A stretch of 56,708 nt of DNA from NCBI RefSeq assembly GCF_003463825.1, contig NZ_QSDY01000007.1:1-56708 (forward strand). The letters are read 5' to 3'. This document shows, in pieces, positions 1 to 8,120 of this stretch (its first letter is position 1; each line of letters starts with the position of its first letter). The notes below the pieces were generated by a model that saw nothing but the letters and a program-made list of their open reading frames with translations, made no database searches and was not told the origin of the DNA. Source of the DNA: Veillonella sp. AM51-8BH. Lineage in GTDB: Bacteria > Bacillota > Negativicutes > Veillonellales > Veillonellaceae. The position numbers were made by a program, and so were the translations under genes.

Positions 1-173
1 AAAATTTATGTTATTAAAACCTGAAATAGTATAAGTGTTAATATTTGTAATAATTCTATTGTAATTTTGTTGTTAATGAGCTCTTAGTTAGATTACTTTC
101 TAGCCATGCAAATTTATAGATTAAGAATCGTAAACCAGAACCATAAATCAATGAGAAGTATAAATATAATAAT

Positions 174-776
174 TTATAGTTCTACACCTTCTAATGGATT
201 ACCAAGTCGTTCTAACAGTTTTCCCATACGCTCACGTGGTTTCCCATGTTCCGCATACCAATCTACTAAGATATCTACAGCTTTTTTGGATTGCTCAACA
301 GTAAGCTTTCTAGCCAATATTTTACCAGCCTCTGGTCGCATTCCTGTATTGCCACCAACAGCCAGCATAAAACCTTGGGATGTACCAATAAAAGCAATAT
401 CTTTTACCATTGCATCCGGGCAGTTACGACCACAGCCACTAATTCCAATTTTGCACTTGTGAGATGTTTTTCGGCCGTAATGTTTTCTCTCTACATAATC
501 AGCCAATTCTTTAGTTTCCATTTGGCCATTTTTACAATAGCCTTTACCTACGCAAGCAATTAAGGAATTAACACCTCTATGAATAACAGTGGTTACACCT
601 TCTGGTAATTCAGAGATAAGTTGTTCCTTATCGTCTTTTTCAATACCTGTAATTTGTATACCTGTTACAACATGGCGGAAAGATCCACCATATTTTTCAG
701 CTAATTCTATGCATGCCTTCATTTGATCTAAAGTAAATTCGTTATGTAAACCATGTAAAATAACAGATGTCTTCAT
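174..776 (-). CDS. Siroheme/4Fe-4S nitrite-sulfite reductase-like half protein
   Basis: A 200-residue protein resembling the iron-sulfur/siroheme half of nitrite and sulfite reductases. The cluster signature is visible as C75-x5-C81 and C115-x3-C119, with an extra Cys at 108, inside the usual ISGCGRNC context. A full assimilatory reductase has two such halves and is far longer, so this is a stand-alone single-repeat form whose substrate cannot be told from sequence; a redox role in sulfur or nitrogen metabolism is inference. The start at 776 is supported by AGGAGG just upstream. It lies 81 bases after hemW in the same direction, with no clear terminator between them. Confidence 0.75.
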   Translation of the reverse strand: MKTSVILHGLHNEFTLDQMKACIELAEKYGGSFRHVVTGIQITGIEKDDKEQLISELPEGVTTVIHRGVNSLIACVGKGYCKNGQMETKELADYVERKHYGRKTSHKCKIGISGCGRNCPDAMVKDIAFIGTSQGFMLAVGGNTGMRPEAGKILARKLTVEQSKKAVDILVDWYAEHGKPRERMGKLLERLGNPLEGVEL

Positions 777-857
777 CGTTCCTCCTCAAATCTAGCATGC
801 TTATTCATCATCATCCTATTTATACTAACATATTAGATTTTGAGAAACTGTGAGAAA

Positions 858-2042
858 TTACTCTCGAATAAATTGACTAAATACATAGTTACCATGCTTA
901 GCCCCTTCAGAACTTAAATGATAACTACCATTTTGATACTCTAATAAGCCTTTAGTAACTAATTCTTCTAATATATTACCAAATAAATTATGAACAGATA
1001 CGCCAAATCTATCCTCAAATTTTTGCTCATCAAGGCCCCACTTAGTACGAAGCGCTAAGAAGCAAAAGTCCTCTTGCGCTCGTTCTACAGTAATCGTCTC
1101 CGTATCGATAGTGGGCATAATATATCGATCAACGGACTGTATATAAGGCATTACATTACGATTGTTACTACGGCGTATACCATCATAGAAGGAATGAGCT
1201 CCAGCACCAAAGCCTAAATAGTCTATATAGTGCCAATATTTTAAATTATGACGACTATAGGAATTACCCTTTGCGAAATTTGAAATCTCGTATCGCTCAA
1301 ACCCTAGTTTTTTTAAACCAGCCATCATCGTATCATACATTGACTCATCTATACTTTCACTAGGAATAGAGATCAAGTTCTTTTGTACTAAATGATATAA
1401 ATAAGTGCCTACCTCAACTTGTAAACCATACGTAGAAATATGATTAATTGGTAAATCTTTTACAATATTTAAATTATGCTGAATATCCTCTAAGGTTTGT
1501 CGTGGCAAACCATAAATCAAATCTATATTGATATCTGTAAAGCCTGCCTCTTTTGCTTCATAAACAGCTTGTTTAGCCTTTTCCCCATTATGACTGCGAT
1601 GTAGCATGGTAAGCGCCTTATCATCAAAGGTTTGAACGCCAAAACTAATACGATTAAAGCCTAGTTTAACTAATTTAGTTAGATACTGTAAATCTACTTC
1701 CCCAGGATTGGACTCGATTGTCATATGACAGTTTTTATCGATAGTAAAAATACTTTTTATTTTATCAATAATCATCTGTAGCTGTTGAATTGATAATTCA
1801 GTAGGCGTACCACCACCAAAGTAAATCGTATCAATGGACCGCTCTTTAGATTCAGGATGTTCAGAAACCCAAAGATCCATCTCTTGTACTAAGGCATATA
1901 CATAGGTTTCATAATAATCTTGTAAATTTTGATAGGCAGGAAAATCACAGTACATACATTTCTGTTTACAAAAAGGGATATGGACATACAAGCCCATATC
2001 CCCAAGTGTAGACAGATTCAAAGTATTAGAATCTGTTTTCAT
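858..2042 (-). CDS. hemW: HemW-like radical SAM heme chaperone
   Basis: Radical SAM protein of the HemW/HemN family, which binds heme and an iron-sulfur cluster; HemW proteins are often misnamed oxygen-independent coproporphyrinogen oxidases. The CKQKCMYC motif (Cys 25, 29, 32) is the CxxxCxxC form of HemW, followed by FGGGTPT and SFGVQTF blocks. I place the start at the ATG at 2042, because GAGG lies nine bases upstream of it; an in-frame TTG at 2057 would overlap lepA and lacks a site. That gives 394 residues, normal for the family. It follows lepA by four bases, the same pairing seen in Bacillus. Confidence 0.9.
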   Translation of the reverse strand: MKTDSNTLNLSTLGDMGLYVHIPFCKQKCMYCDFPAYQNLQDYYETYVYALVQEMDLWVSEHPESKERSIDTIYFGGGTPTELSIQQLQMIIDKIKSIFTIDKNCHMTIESNPGEVDLQYLTKLVKLGFNRISFGVQTFDDKALTMLHRSHNGEKAKQAVYEAKEAGFTDINIDLIYGLPRQTLEDIQHNLNIVKDLPINHISTYGLQVEVGTYLYHLVQKNLISIPSESIDESMYDTMMAGLKKLGFERYEISNFAKGNSYSRHNLKYWHYIDYLGFGAGAHSFYDGIRRSNNRNVMPYIQSVDRYIMPTIDTETITVERAQEDFCFLALRTKWGLDEQKFEDRFGVSVHNLFGNILEELVTKGLLEYQNGSYHLSSEGAKHGNYVFSQFIRE

Positions 2043-2046
2043 TATA

Positions 2047-3846
2047 TTAGTCCTCAACCTTGAGAATAGCCATGAATGCTTCTTGTGGAATCTCTACAGA
2101 GCCCACTGACTTCATACGTTTCTTACCGGCTTTTTGTTTTTCTAAGAGTTTACGTTTACGAGAAATATCGCCACCATAACATTTTGCTAAAACGTCTTTA
2201 CGCCAAGCCTTTACGGTTTCACGAGCCACAATTTTCGTGCCTACCGCTGCTTGAATAGGAATTTCAAACATTTGACGAGGAATTAATTCTTTTAATTTCT
2301 CAGCTAATGCACGACCACGTGTAGCAGCACGGTCCTTATGTACGATAATAGACAATGCATCCACAGGATCACCATTTAACAGAATATCCATCTTAACCAT
2401 TGGAGATTGTTTATACCCAATCAACTCATAGTCAAGAGATGCATAACCCTTGGTAGCAGATTTCAATTTATCAAAGTAGTCGTAAATAATTTCACTCAAA
2501 GGCAAGTGATATACAACAGATACACGTGTTTCATCCAAATATTCCATGGATTGATATTCACCGCGTTTATCTTGAGATAACTCCATAATAGTACCAACAA
2601 AGTCTTTAGGCACAATAGTTGTGGCTTTTACATATGGTTCTTCAATGTAATCGATTTCAGTTGGTGGTGGTAATTTAGCAGGGTTATCCACTTCAAGCAT
2701 TTCCCCATTCGTCTTATAAACCTTGTAGTTTACAGATGGAGCTGTTGTAATAAGGGATAAGTTATATTCACGCTCTAACCGTTCTTGAATAACGTCCATA
2801 TGTAAAAGTCCAAGGAAGCCACAACGGAAACCAAATCCCAATGCCAAGGATGTTTCAGCTTCATATTCTAAAGCAGCATCATTAAGCTGTAACTTTTCTA
2901 ATGCATCACGAAGATTTTCATAGTCCTTAGAATCTGTTGGATACAAGCCACAATATACCATGGATACGGCTTTTCGATAGCCTGGTAATGGTTCTGGTGC
3001 AGGATTATCAGCTAATGTTACCGTATCACCTACGTGACAGTCTGCTACATTCTTAATACTTGCCGCAATACAACCTACAGAACCACATGGTAATTCCTGA
3101 ACAGGCACAAGATTTGGTGTAAAGATGCCGAGCTCAGTTACATCAAAATCCTTATTATCATGCATCATGCGAATGGTATCTTTTGCTTTAATAGTACCTT
3201 CTTTTACGCGCACATAAGCAATAGCACCTTTATAGGCATCAAAGCGACTATCAAAAATCAATGCTCTTGTTGGTGCATCAGATTTATCTGGTGGTGCAGG
3301 GACCTTATTTACAATGGCTTCTAAAATATCTGGAATGCCAATGCCAGATTTAGCAGAACATAATACTGCTTCTGATGCGTCTAAACCAATGATATCTTCA
3401 ATTTCATGTTTAACTCGATCAGGATCGGCAGAAGGCAAATCTATTTTGTTAATAACAGGAATAATTTCAAGATCATGTTCTAAAGCGAGATACACATTCG
3501 CCAACGTTTGAGCCTCTACACCTTGTGCAGCATCTACTACCAGTAATGCACCTTCACAAGCTGCAAGAGAACGAGATACTTCATAGCTGAAATCCACATG
3601 GCCAGGAGTATCGATAAGGTTCAAAGTATACTCTTCTCCATCTTGTGCTTTATACAAAATTCGAACAGATTGCGCCTTAATAGTAATACCGCGTTCTCGT
3701 TCTAAATCCATGGAGTCCAAAACTTGAGCCTCCATTTCACGCTTTTGTAATGTGCCAGTATATTCAATTAATCTGTCGGCAATGGTAGATTTACCATGGT
3801 CAATATGAGCTATAATACAGAAGTTTCTAATCTTTTTCGTTGACAT
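2047..3846 (-). CDS. lepA: Elongation factor 4 (LepA) GTPase
   Basis: Translational GTPase that back-translocates or remodels stalled ribosomes. It begins with the canonical LepA N-terminus, and the G1 motif AHIDHGKST is at residues 13-21, followed by RGITIK (switch I), DTPGH (G3) and NKID (G4). The LepA-specific C-terminal domain ends near [17 protein letters not shown]. Length 599 residues is typical. The start codon is secure from the protein, yet the only Shine-Dalgarno (AAAGGAG, 3884-3878) sits 31 bases upstream, separated by an 8-bp hairpin (see separate entry). It is cotranscribed between mnmA and hemW. Confidence 0.96.
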   Translation of the reverse strand: MSTKKIRNFCIIAHIDHGKSTIADRLIEYTGTLQKREMEAQVLDSMDLERERGITIKAQSVRILYKAQDGEEYTLNLIDTPGHVDFSYEVSRSLAACEGALLVVDAAQGVEAQTLANVYLALEHDLEIIPVINKIDLPSADPDRVKHEIEDIIGLDASEAVLCSAKSGIGIPDILEAIVNKVPAPPDKSDAPTRALIFDSRFDAYKGAIAYVRVKEGTIKAKDTIRMMHDNKDFDVTELGIFTPNLVPVQELPCGSVGCIAASIKNVADCHVGDTVTLADNPAPEPLPGYRKAVSMVYCGLYPTDSKDYENLRDALEKLQLNDAALEYEAETSLALGFGFRCGFLGLLHMDVIQERLEREYNLSLITTAPSVNYKVYKTNGEMLEVDNPAKLPPPTEIDYIEEPYVKATTIVPKDFVGTIMELSQDKRGEYQSMEYLDETRVSVVYHLPLSEIIYDYFDKLKSATKGYASLDYELIGYKQSPMVKMDILLNGDPVDALSIIVHKDRAATRGRALAEKLKELIPRQMFEIPIQAAVGTKIVARETVKAWRKDVLAKCYGGDISRKRKLLEKQKAGKKRMKSVGSVEIPQEAFMAILKVED

Positions 3847-3855
3847 ACTATGTAA

Positions 3856-3884
3856 ACAAGTTCAAGGAACTTGTATTCTCCTTT
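3856..3884 (-). promoter_or_regulatory. lepA Shine-Dalgarno separated from start by a hairpin
   Basis: AAAGGAG follows the mnmA stop directly. Then come three bases, a perfect 8-bp stem (ACAAGTTC / GAACTTGT, 3-base loop, 3874-3856), nine bases and the lepA ATG. No other site lies nearer the ATG. If the stem folds, the effective Shine-Dalgarno to ATG spacing drops from 31 to about 12 bases, close to functional. A structured spacer of this sort is known from phage T4 gene 38; its use here is inference. Confidence 0.5.
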
Positions 3885-4946
3885 CTAACATACGCGATCG
3901 ATAACAGCACCTCCTAATAGTTGAGTGCCATTATAAAAGGCTACGGACTGACCTGGTGTAATAGCCCGTTGTGGTTCTTCGAAGATAACTTCCATCGTAT
4001 CATCATCTAAGATACGTGCAGTACAAGGTGAAGGATTTGCTGCATAGCGAATTTTACCTTCTGCTTTTAATTCTTTATGAATTGTATCATCCAGGAAATT
4101 ATAGAACTTACAAATCATACGATTCGTAAAAAGTCGATCATTAGGACCTACAATGACTTCATTGCGTTCACCATTAAAACCAATTACATATAATGGATGC
4201 TTATATGCAATTCCAAGGCCCTTACGTTGGCCTATAGTGTAGTTAAATAAACCATTGTGTTTACCTAATACCTCACCATCTTCAGTAACGATATTACCAG
4301 ACTTTGGTTTATCTTTCATTTCTTCTACTACAAGCTTTTGATAGTTCCCATGAGGCAAGAAGCAAATATCAACACTATCTGGTTTTTTAGCTACTGGCAA
4401 ATCATATTCAGCAGCTAATTTACGTGTTTCAGTCTTACATTGGCCACCTAGTGGGAACATAAGGTGACTCAAAATGCGTTGGTTCATATTATACATAACA
4501 TAGCTTTGGTCTTTAGTAGGATCAACGCCTTTATGTAATTCATATAAACCAGTTTCTTCATTATAATTAACCTGTGCATAATGGCCAGTAACCATATGTG
4601 TGGCACCAAGTTCAAGGGCTCGATTGAGCATCAAATCAAATTTGATATTTTTATTACAGAATACACAAGGATTTGGTGTACGACCATAGGCATATTCTTT
4701 TACGAAGTAATCTACTACATTATCGTAGAATACATCACGAGCATCAATAACATGATGCTCAATACCAAGAAAATCACACATCTTCTTAGCATCTGTTACA
4801 GCGAGAGGCACTGAATCATAAGGTGTACCACTCACCCACAGCCATAGGGTAATACCAAATACTTTATAGCCTTGTTTTAGTAGCATTGCAGCAGTTAAAG
4901 AACTATCTACGCCGCCACTCATAGCTACAGCGATAACTTTTTCCAT
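3885..4946 (-). CDS. mnmA: tRNA-specific 2-thiouridylase MnmA
   Basis: ATP-dependent enzyme that thiolates U34 of tRNAs for Lys, Glu and Gln. The PP-loop motif SGGVDSS is at residues 10-16, and Cys97 (in NPCVFCNK) and Cys195 (in DICFLP) match the catalytic Cys pair of the E. coli enzyme. I choose the ATG at 4946 (353 residues), because AAAGGAGA lies four to five bases upstream and the protein starts with the usual MEKVIAVAMSGG; an earlier in-frame ATG at 4976 has no site. It is first in an operon with lepA and hemW, and its leader is rich in small hairpins. Confidence 0.95.
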   Translation of the reverse strand: MEKVIAVAMSGGVDSSLTAAMLLKQGYKVFGITLWLWVSGTPYDSVPLAVTDAKKMCDFLGIEHHVIDARDVFYDNVVDYFVKEYAYGRTPNPCVFCNKNIKFDLMLNRALELGATHMVTGHYAQVNYNEETGLYELHKGVDPTKDQSYVMYNMNQRILSHLMFPLGGQCKTETRKLAAEYDLPVAKKPDSVDICFLPHGNYQKLVVEEMKDKPKSGNIVTEDGEVLGKHNGLFNYTIGQRKGLGIAYKHPLYVIGFNGERNEVIVGPNDRLFTNRMICKFYNFLDDTIHKELKAEGKIRYAANPSPCTARILDDDTMEVIFEEPQRAITPGQSVAFYNGTQLLGGAVIDRVC

Positions 4947-5062
4947 ACTTTCTCCTTTTAATGATCTCTTGATCATAAAACTAATCAGGGTGAAAGCCTG
5001 ACGTGTAAAACACTAGTTCGGTGTAAAAGTCCGAGTAGTATTGCTATGAAATTATAGCAACT
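4947..5062 (-). promoter_or_regulatory. Hairpin-rich mnmA leader, possible regulatory RNA
   Basis: Read toward mnmA, the leader contains consecutive short hairpins: TTGCTAT/ATAGCAA (5060-5041), TCGG/CCGA, GTGT/ACAC, TCAGG/CCTGA, and ATGATC/GATCAT just before the Shine-Dalgarno. Three of the loops carry similar sequence (CTTTTACA, TTT before ACAC, CTTTCAC). There is no terminator-like T tract. I do not recognise a known riboswitch; the opposite strand contains GGTGnAAA-like stretches faintly like part of a cobalamin box, without the rest of it. Function is unknown, and chance folding in short stems is possible. Confidence 0.35.
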
Positions 5063-5065
5063 TAT

Positions 5066-5094
5066 ATTATAGCCTAGAATAAGGTACATTGAAA
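5066..5094 (-). promoter_or_regulatory. Probable promoter of mnmA-lepA-hemW
   Basis: A perfect TATAAT -10 box at 5071-5066. The -35 region, 17 bases further upstream (TTTCAA), matches poorly. It lies between the terminator of the preceding operon and the mnmA leader, where a promoter is expected. Confidence 0.45.
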
Positions 5095-5103
5095 AGATTT
5101 GAA

Positions 5104-5141
5104 ATAAAAAGAATCCCCTTCATCAAAAGAAAGAGATTCTA
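5104..5141 (-). terminator. Terminator of the PHP-miaB-mutSL-miaA operon
   Basis: The stem AGAATCTC / GGGGATTCT (8 bp with a wobble pair) is followed on the minus strand by TTTTTATTT. It starts five bases after the stop codon of the last gene of the operon. Confidence 0.75.
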
Positions 5142-5145
5142 ATTA

Positions 5146-6384
5146 TTATCTATGTTTTAAAAGCTCTTCAGCGGCTCCTAGAATACCGAGCATAGAATGC
5201 TCAAATACTAAGCCACCTTGCATGAAAATCGTATATGGAGGACGAACAGGACCATCTGCACTTAATTCAATAGAAGAGCCTTGTACAAAGGTACCACCGG
5301 CCATGATGATTTTATCTTCGTACCCAGGCATATCACCAGGAATAGGATGTACGTGAGCATCTACAGGAGAATATGCTTGCATACCTACACAGAAGTGCTC
5401 CATTTCTTCTCCATTTTTTAGATTAATAGCTTGAATTAAATCATAGCGATCAGCATTTACCTTAGGGAAGACATCATATCCTAACAATTCACCTACTGCA
5501 GCTGTATATACAGCCCCTTTAAGAGCTTGTAATACTACATGAGGAGCCATAAACAAGCCTTGGAAGAATAATCGGTAACCAGGCGCATAAGAGCCCATAT
5601 GATCACCAAGTCCTGGAGCAGTGAGTTGGTACGCTGCATCTTCAACTAAGTCTTCACGACCTACAATATATCCACCTGTTGGTGCTAAGCCGCCCCCTGC
5701 ATTTTTAATGAGCGAACCAGCCATAATATCTGCACCTGCTTCTAAAGGTTCTTGCAGTTCTGTAAATTCACCATAACAATTATCTACGAAACAAATGGTA
5801 TTAGGATTTTTAGCTTTTACAGCATCTACAATGATCTTAATATCAGCAATGGATAATGGTTCACGTGTGCTATAACCACGAGAACGTTGAATGACCACTA
5901 CCCGCGTATTATCATTAACGGCGTTAGCAATAGCTTCAACATCATAGGTATTATCTTTCAATGGTACCTCAGTATAAGTAAAGCCTTTTTCTACTAAAGA
6001 ACCACGTACTTCACGAGCAGCACCAATTACGGATTGCATCGTATCGTAAGGAGCCCCAACTGCATAGATAAATTCGGTCCCTTTTGAACCATTCCCCATT
6101 AAAGAAATCAAAGTTGTTGCTAGTGCATGAGTACCAGAAACAAAATGGGGACGAACGATGGCTTTTTCACCTTTAAATACATAGGCGAATACTTCATCTA
6201 ACTTCTCACGGCCCACATCGTTATAGCCATAACCAGTAGTACCTGTAAAATGATAATCAGATACTTGGCACTCTTTAAAGGCTTCTAATACCTTTTTTGT
6301 ATTGGCTAATGCAATAGGTTCAAATTTCTTAAATTCTGGTTCAGCCAACTCAAGGGCTTTACTGCGTATTTCTTCTAATGTCAT
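5146..6384 (-). CDS. Methionine gamma-lyase family PLP enzyme (YnbB-like)
   Basis: A PLP-dependent fold type I enzyme of 412 residues, of the family often named methionine gamma-lyase-like or aluminium resistance protein (YnbB of Bacillus). The PLP lysine is probably K227 in AGSLIKNAGGG, with the cofactor-contacting Asp in FVDNCYGE (200-206) and the sugar-like family block FVSGTHAL (81-88). The true substrate is not established; a sulfur amino acid lyase is the family expectation. Its start overlaps the miaA stop by four bases (ATGA), and the same neighbourhood with miaA occurs in Bacillus. Confidence 0.85.
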   Translation of the reverse strand: MTLEEIRSKALELAEPEFKKFEPIALANTKKVLEAFKECQVSDYHFTGTTGYGYNDVGREKLDEVFAYVFKGEKAIVRPHFVSGTHALATTLISLMGNGSKGTEFIYAVGAPYDTMQSVIGAAREVRGSLVEKGFTYTEVPLKDNTYDVEAIANAVNDNTRVVVIQRSRGYSTREPLSIADIKIIVDAVKAKNPNTICFVDNCYGEFTELQEPLEAGADIMAGSLIKNAGGGLAPTGGYIVGREDLVEDAAYQLTAPGLGDHMGSYAPGYRLFFQGLFMAPHVVLQALKGAVYTAAVGELLGYDVFPKVNADRYDLIQAINLKNGEEMEHFCVGMQAYSPVDAHVHPIPGDMPGYEDKIIMAGGTFVQGSSIELSADGPVRPPYTIFMQGGLVFEHSMLGILGAAEELLKHR

Positions 6385-7310
6385 GCTAATCCTTCTCTAC
6401 GAATTAATTCCATAGCTTTATTAAATATAAAATCTTTAGATGTATTATTATCAATATGAATCCATTCAATATATGGCATGCGCTTATACCAAGTGATTTG
6501 TCGCTTTGCGAAATGACGAGTATTTTTCTTAATTAAATCTCTACATTCATCAAGATTAATAGTGCCATTTATATAGTCTACAACCTCTTTATAGCCAATC
6601 CCCTTAAAGGCTTGGCAATCAGGATTTACACCGGACTTAACGAGTTGCTCAACTTCTTCAATTAAACCTGCATCAAACATCATATCAACGCGTAAATTGA
6701 TGCGTTCATATAACTGATCACGATCTCTCATAAGACCAATAACAGGTCCTTTATAGGATATCCCATCTTTTGTTTGATTACGTAACGAATCTACATCACC
6801 ATGATGTAATATCTCAATAGCTCGATATAGACGATGCTTATCACTATATTGAATTTCTATATTATGTTTTTTTCCCAATATGAAAGCGTATTCTCGTAAA
6901 CCATTAATACCTTTAGCATTAAATAGCTCATCTAGCTCTAATCGTAAACTTTCATCAGGCTTAACGTCATTAAAGTTATAGTTTTCTAATAATGATTGAA
7001 CGTATAACCCTGTACCACCAGACAGAATAGGTAGAATATTTCTATCTTTTAATCTACTGATTATTTCTTTAGCTTGATGTTGGAAAATAGATACTGAATA
7101 TGAATCATTTGGTTCTAAAATATCGATAAGATGATGTTTCACTCTGTTAAGTTCATCCGCCGATGGTTTAGCGGTACCAATATTGAGTTGTTTATATACT
7201 TGGTAAGCATCACCAGAAATAACCTCAGCCTGTAGCTGTTCAGCTAAGTCCAAGGTAAGATCTGTTTTACCTACCGCCGTTGGTCCAACGATGGTAATTA
7301 AGGGATTCAC
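6381..7310 (-). CDS. miaA: tRNA dimethylallyltransferase MiaA
   Basis: Transfers a dimethylallyl group to A37 of tRNAs reading UNN codons. The P-loop GPTAVGKT is at residues 9-16, followed by the substrate block SGDAYQVYKQLNIGTAKP (about 32-49) and the tRNA-contacting region GLYVQSLL and FAKRQITWYKR. 309 residues is normal. Its product i6A37 is the substrate of MiaB, encoded further upstream in the same operon, so both steps toward ms2i6A are together. It overlaps neighbours by four bases on each side, suggesting translational coupling. Confidence 0.95.
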   Translation of the reverse strand: MNPLITIVGPTAVGKTDLTLDLAEQLQAEVISGDAYQVYKQLNIGTAKPSADELNRVKHHLIDILEPNDSYSVSIFQHQAKEIISRLKDRNILPILSGGTGLYVQSLLENYNFNDVKPDESLRLELDELFNAKGINGLREYAFILGKKHNIEIQYSDKHRLYRAIEILHHGDVDSLRNQTKDGISYKGPVIGLMRDRDQLYERINLRVDMMFDAGLIEEVEQLVKSGVNPDCQAFKGIGYKEVVDYINGTINLDECRDLIKKNTRHFAKRQITWYKRMPYIEWIHIDNNTSKDFIFNKAMELIRREGLA

Positions 7311-8119
7311 ATTAACTCCTTCATATATACACCATAGCCTATACGACTATATTTTCCGCCCACCCATTGTTGCGGTGGATACTTTTGAAAGACCGAACTA
7401 AATGGTCGTTCTTTAATAATAACACCATAAGTGGCAACACGCATAGCCTGTGCCATGATTTTAGCATCAATACGACTTTCCAACGTATGACCCCGAAGAG
7501 GTTTGAATTGAGGACTTTCCTCTACAGGAACTTCAAACATGGGATCAAAATAAATAATATCAATACTATTGTCAGGTAAGTTTGGTAAATAGTGTTCAAA
7601 GGTATCATGATTTACCGTAATACGTCGCAATGCATTTGTTACACTATCCTCACTATGAATATAATGAGCTAAACCATAACTAGTAGCAAGCCATATAGGT
7701 AAAGAACCTTCTAGGCCAGTTATTTGAGCTTGTGGGTAACCATAACTTACTACAATACTGTCACTACCAAGGCCAATTGTACAGTCTAAAAAGGTAAATC
7801 TTTCTCTATTAGATAATCCTTTTGTATCTAATATGACTTGTACCGCATTAACGAGATGATCGCCTTCACCGCGTTGTAAACGTAATATACGTAATTGAGC
7901 CATAGACAAATGAAAGGTATGTTGTTGATTTTCTGGGAAATGAATCGTTAATCCAGAATCAGTCAGAACCGCAATATATTCACATTGATACTTACCGAAT
8001 AAGGCTGGTATCGATGTTTTACCTCGTTTAATATATGTCATATGCATAGAGGAAGCCAGTGCTTTGGCTTCCTCCTGAATGACCTCATTAGATTTTTGAG
8101 ATGTGGTTAGTATATTCAT
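7307..8119 (-). CDS. RsmJ-like class I SAM-dependent methyltransferase
   Basis: A 270-residue protein with a Rossmann methyltransferase motif I (FLDCTIGLGSDS, residues 110-121) and a catalytic-type motif YFDPMFE (190-196), the latter resembling the DPMFP motif of RsmJ, which methylates 16S rRNA G1516. The N-terminal 100 residues are less conserved. Assignment to the RsmJ/DUF548 group is from these motifs only; the true target RNA is unproven. It sits between mutL (one-base gap) and miaA (four-base overlap). Confidence 0.7.
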   Translation of the reverse strand: MNILTTSQKSNEVIQEEAKALASSMHMTYIKRGKTSIPALFGKYQCEYIAVLTDSGLTIHFPENQQHTFHLSMAQLRILRLQRGEGDHLVNAVQVILDTKGLSNRERFTFLDCTIGLGSDSIVVSYGYPQAQITGLEGSLPIWLATSYGLAHYIHSEDSVTNALRRITVNHDTFEHYLPNLPDNSIDIIYFDPMFEVPVEESPQFKPLRGHTLESRIDAKIMAQAMRVATYGVIIKERPFSSVFQKYPPQQWVGGKYSRIGYGVYMKELM

Positions 8120-8120
8120 A

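Noticed and set aside
777..857. Terminator between hemW and the half-reductase gene
   Set aside because: Only very short stems without a T tract; I cannot support termination or a promoter here.
4980..5062. Plus-strand GGTGnAAA-like stretches, as in a cobalamin riboswitch
   Set aside because: Only one short element resembles the B12 box; the conserved GCCACTG part and a downstream plus-strand gene are missing.
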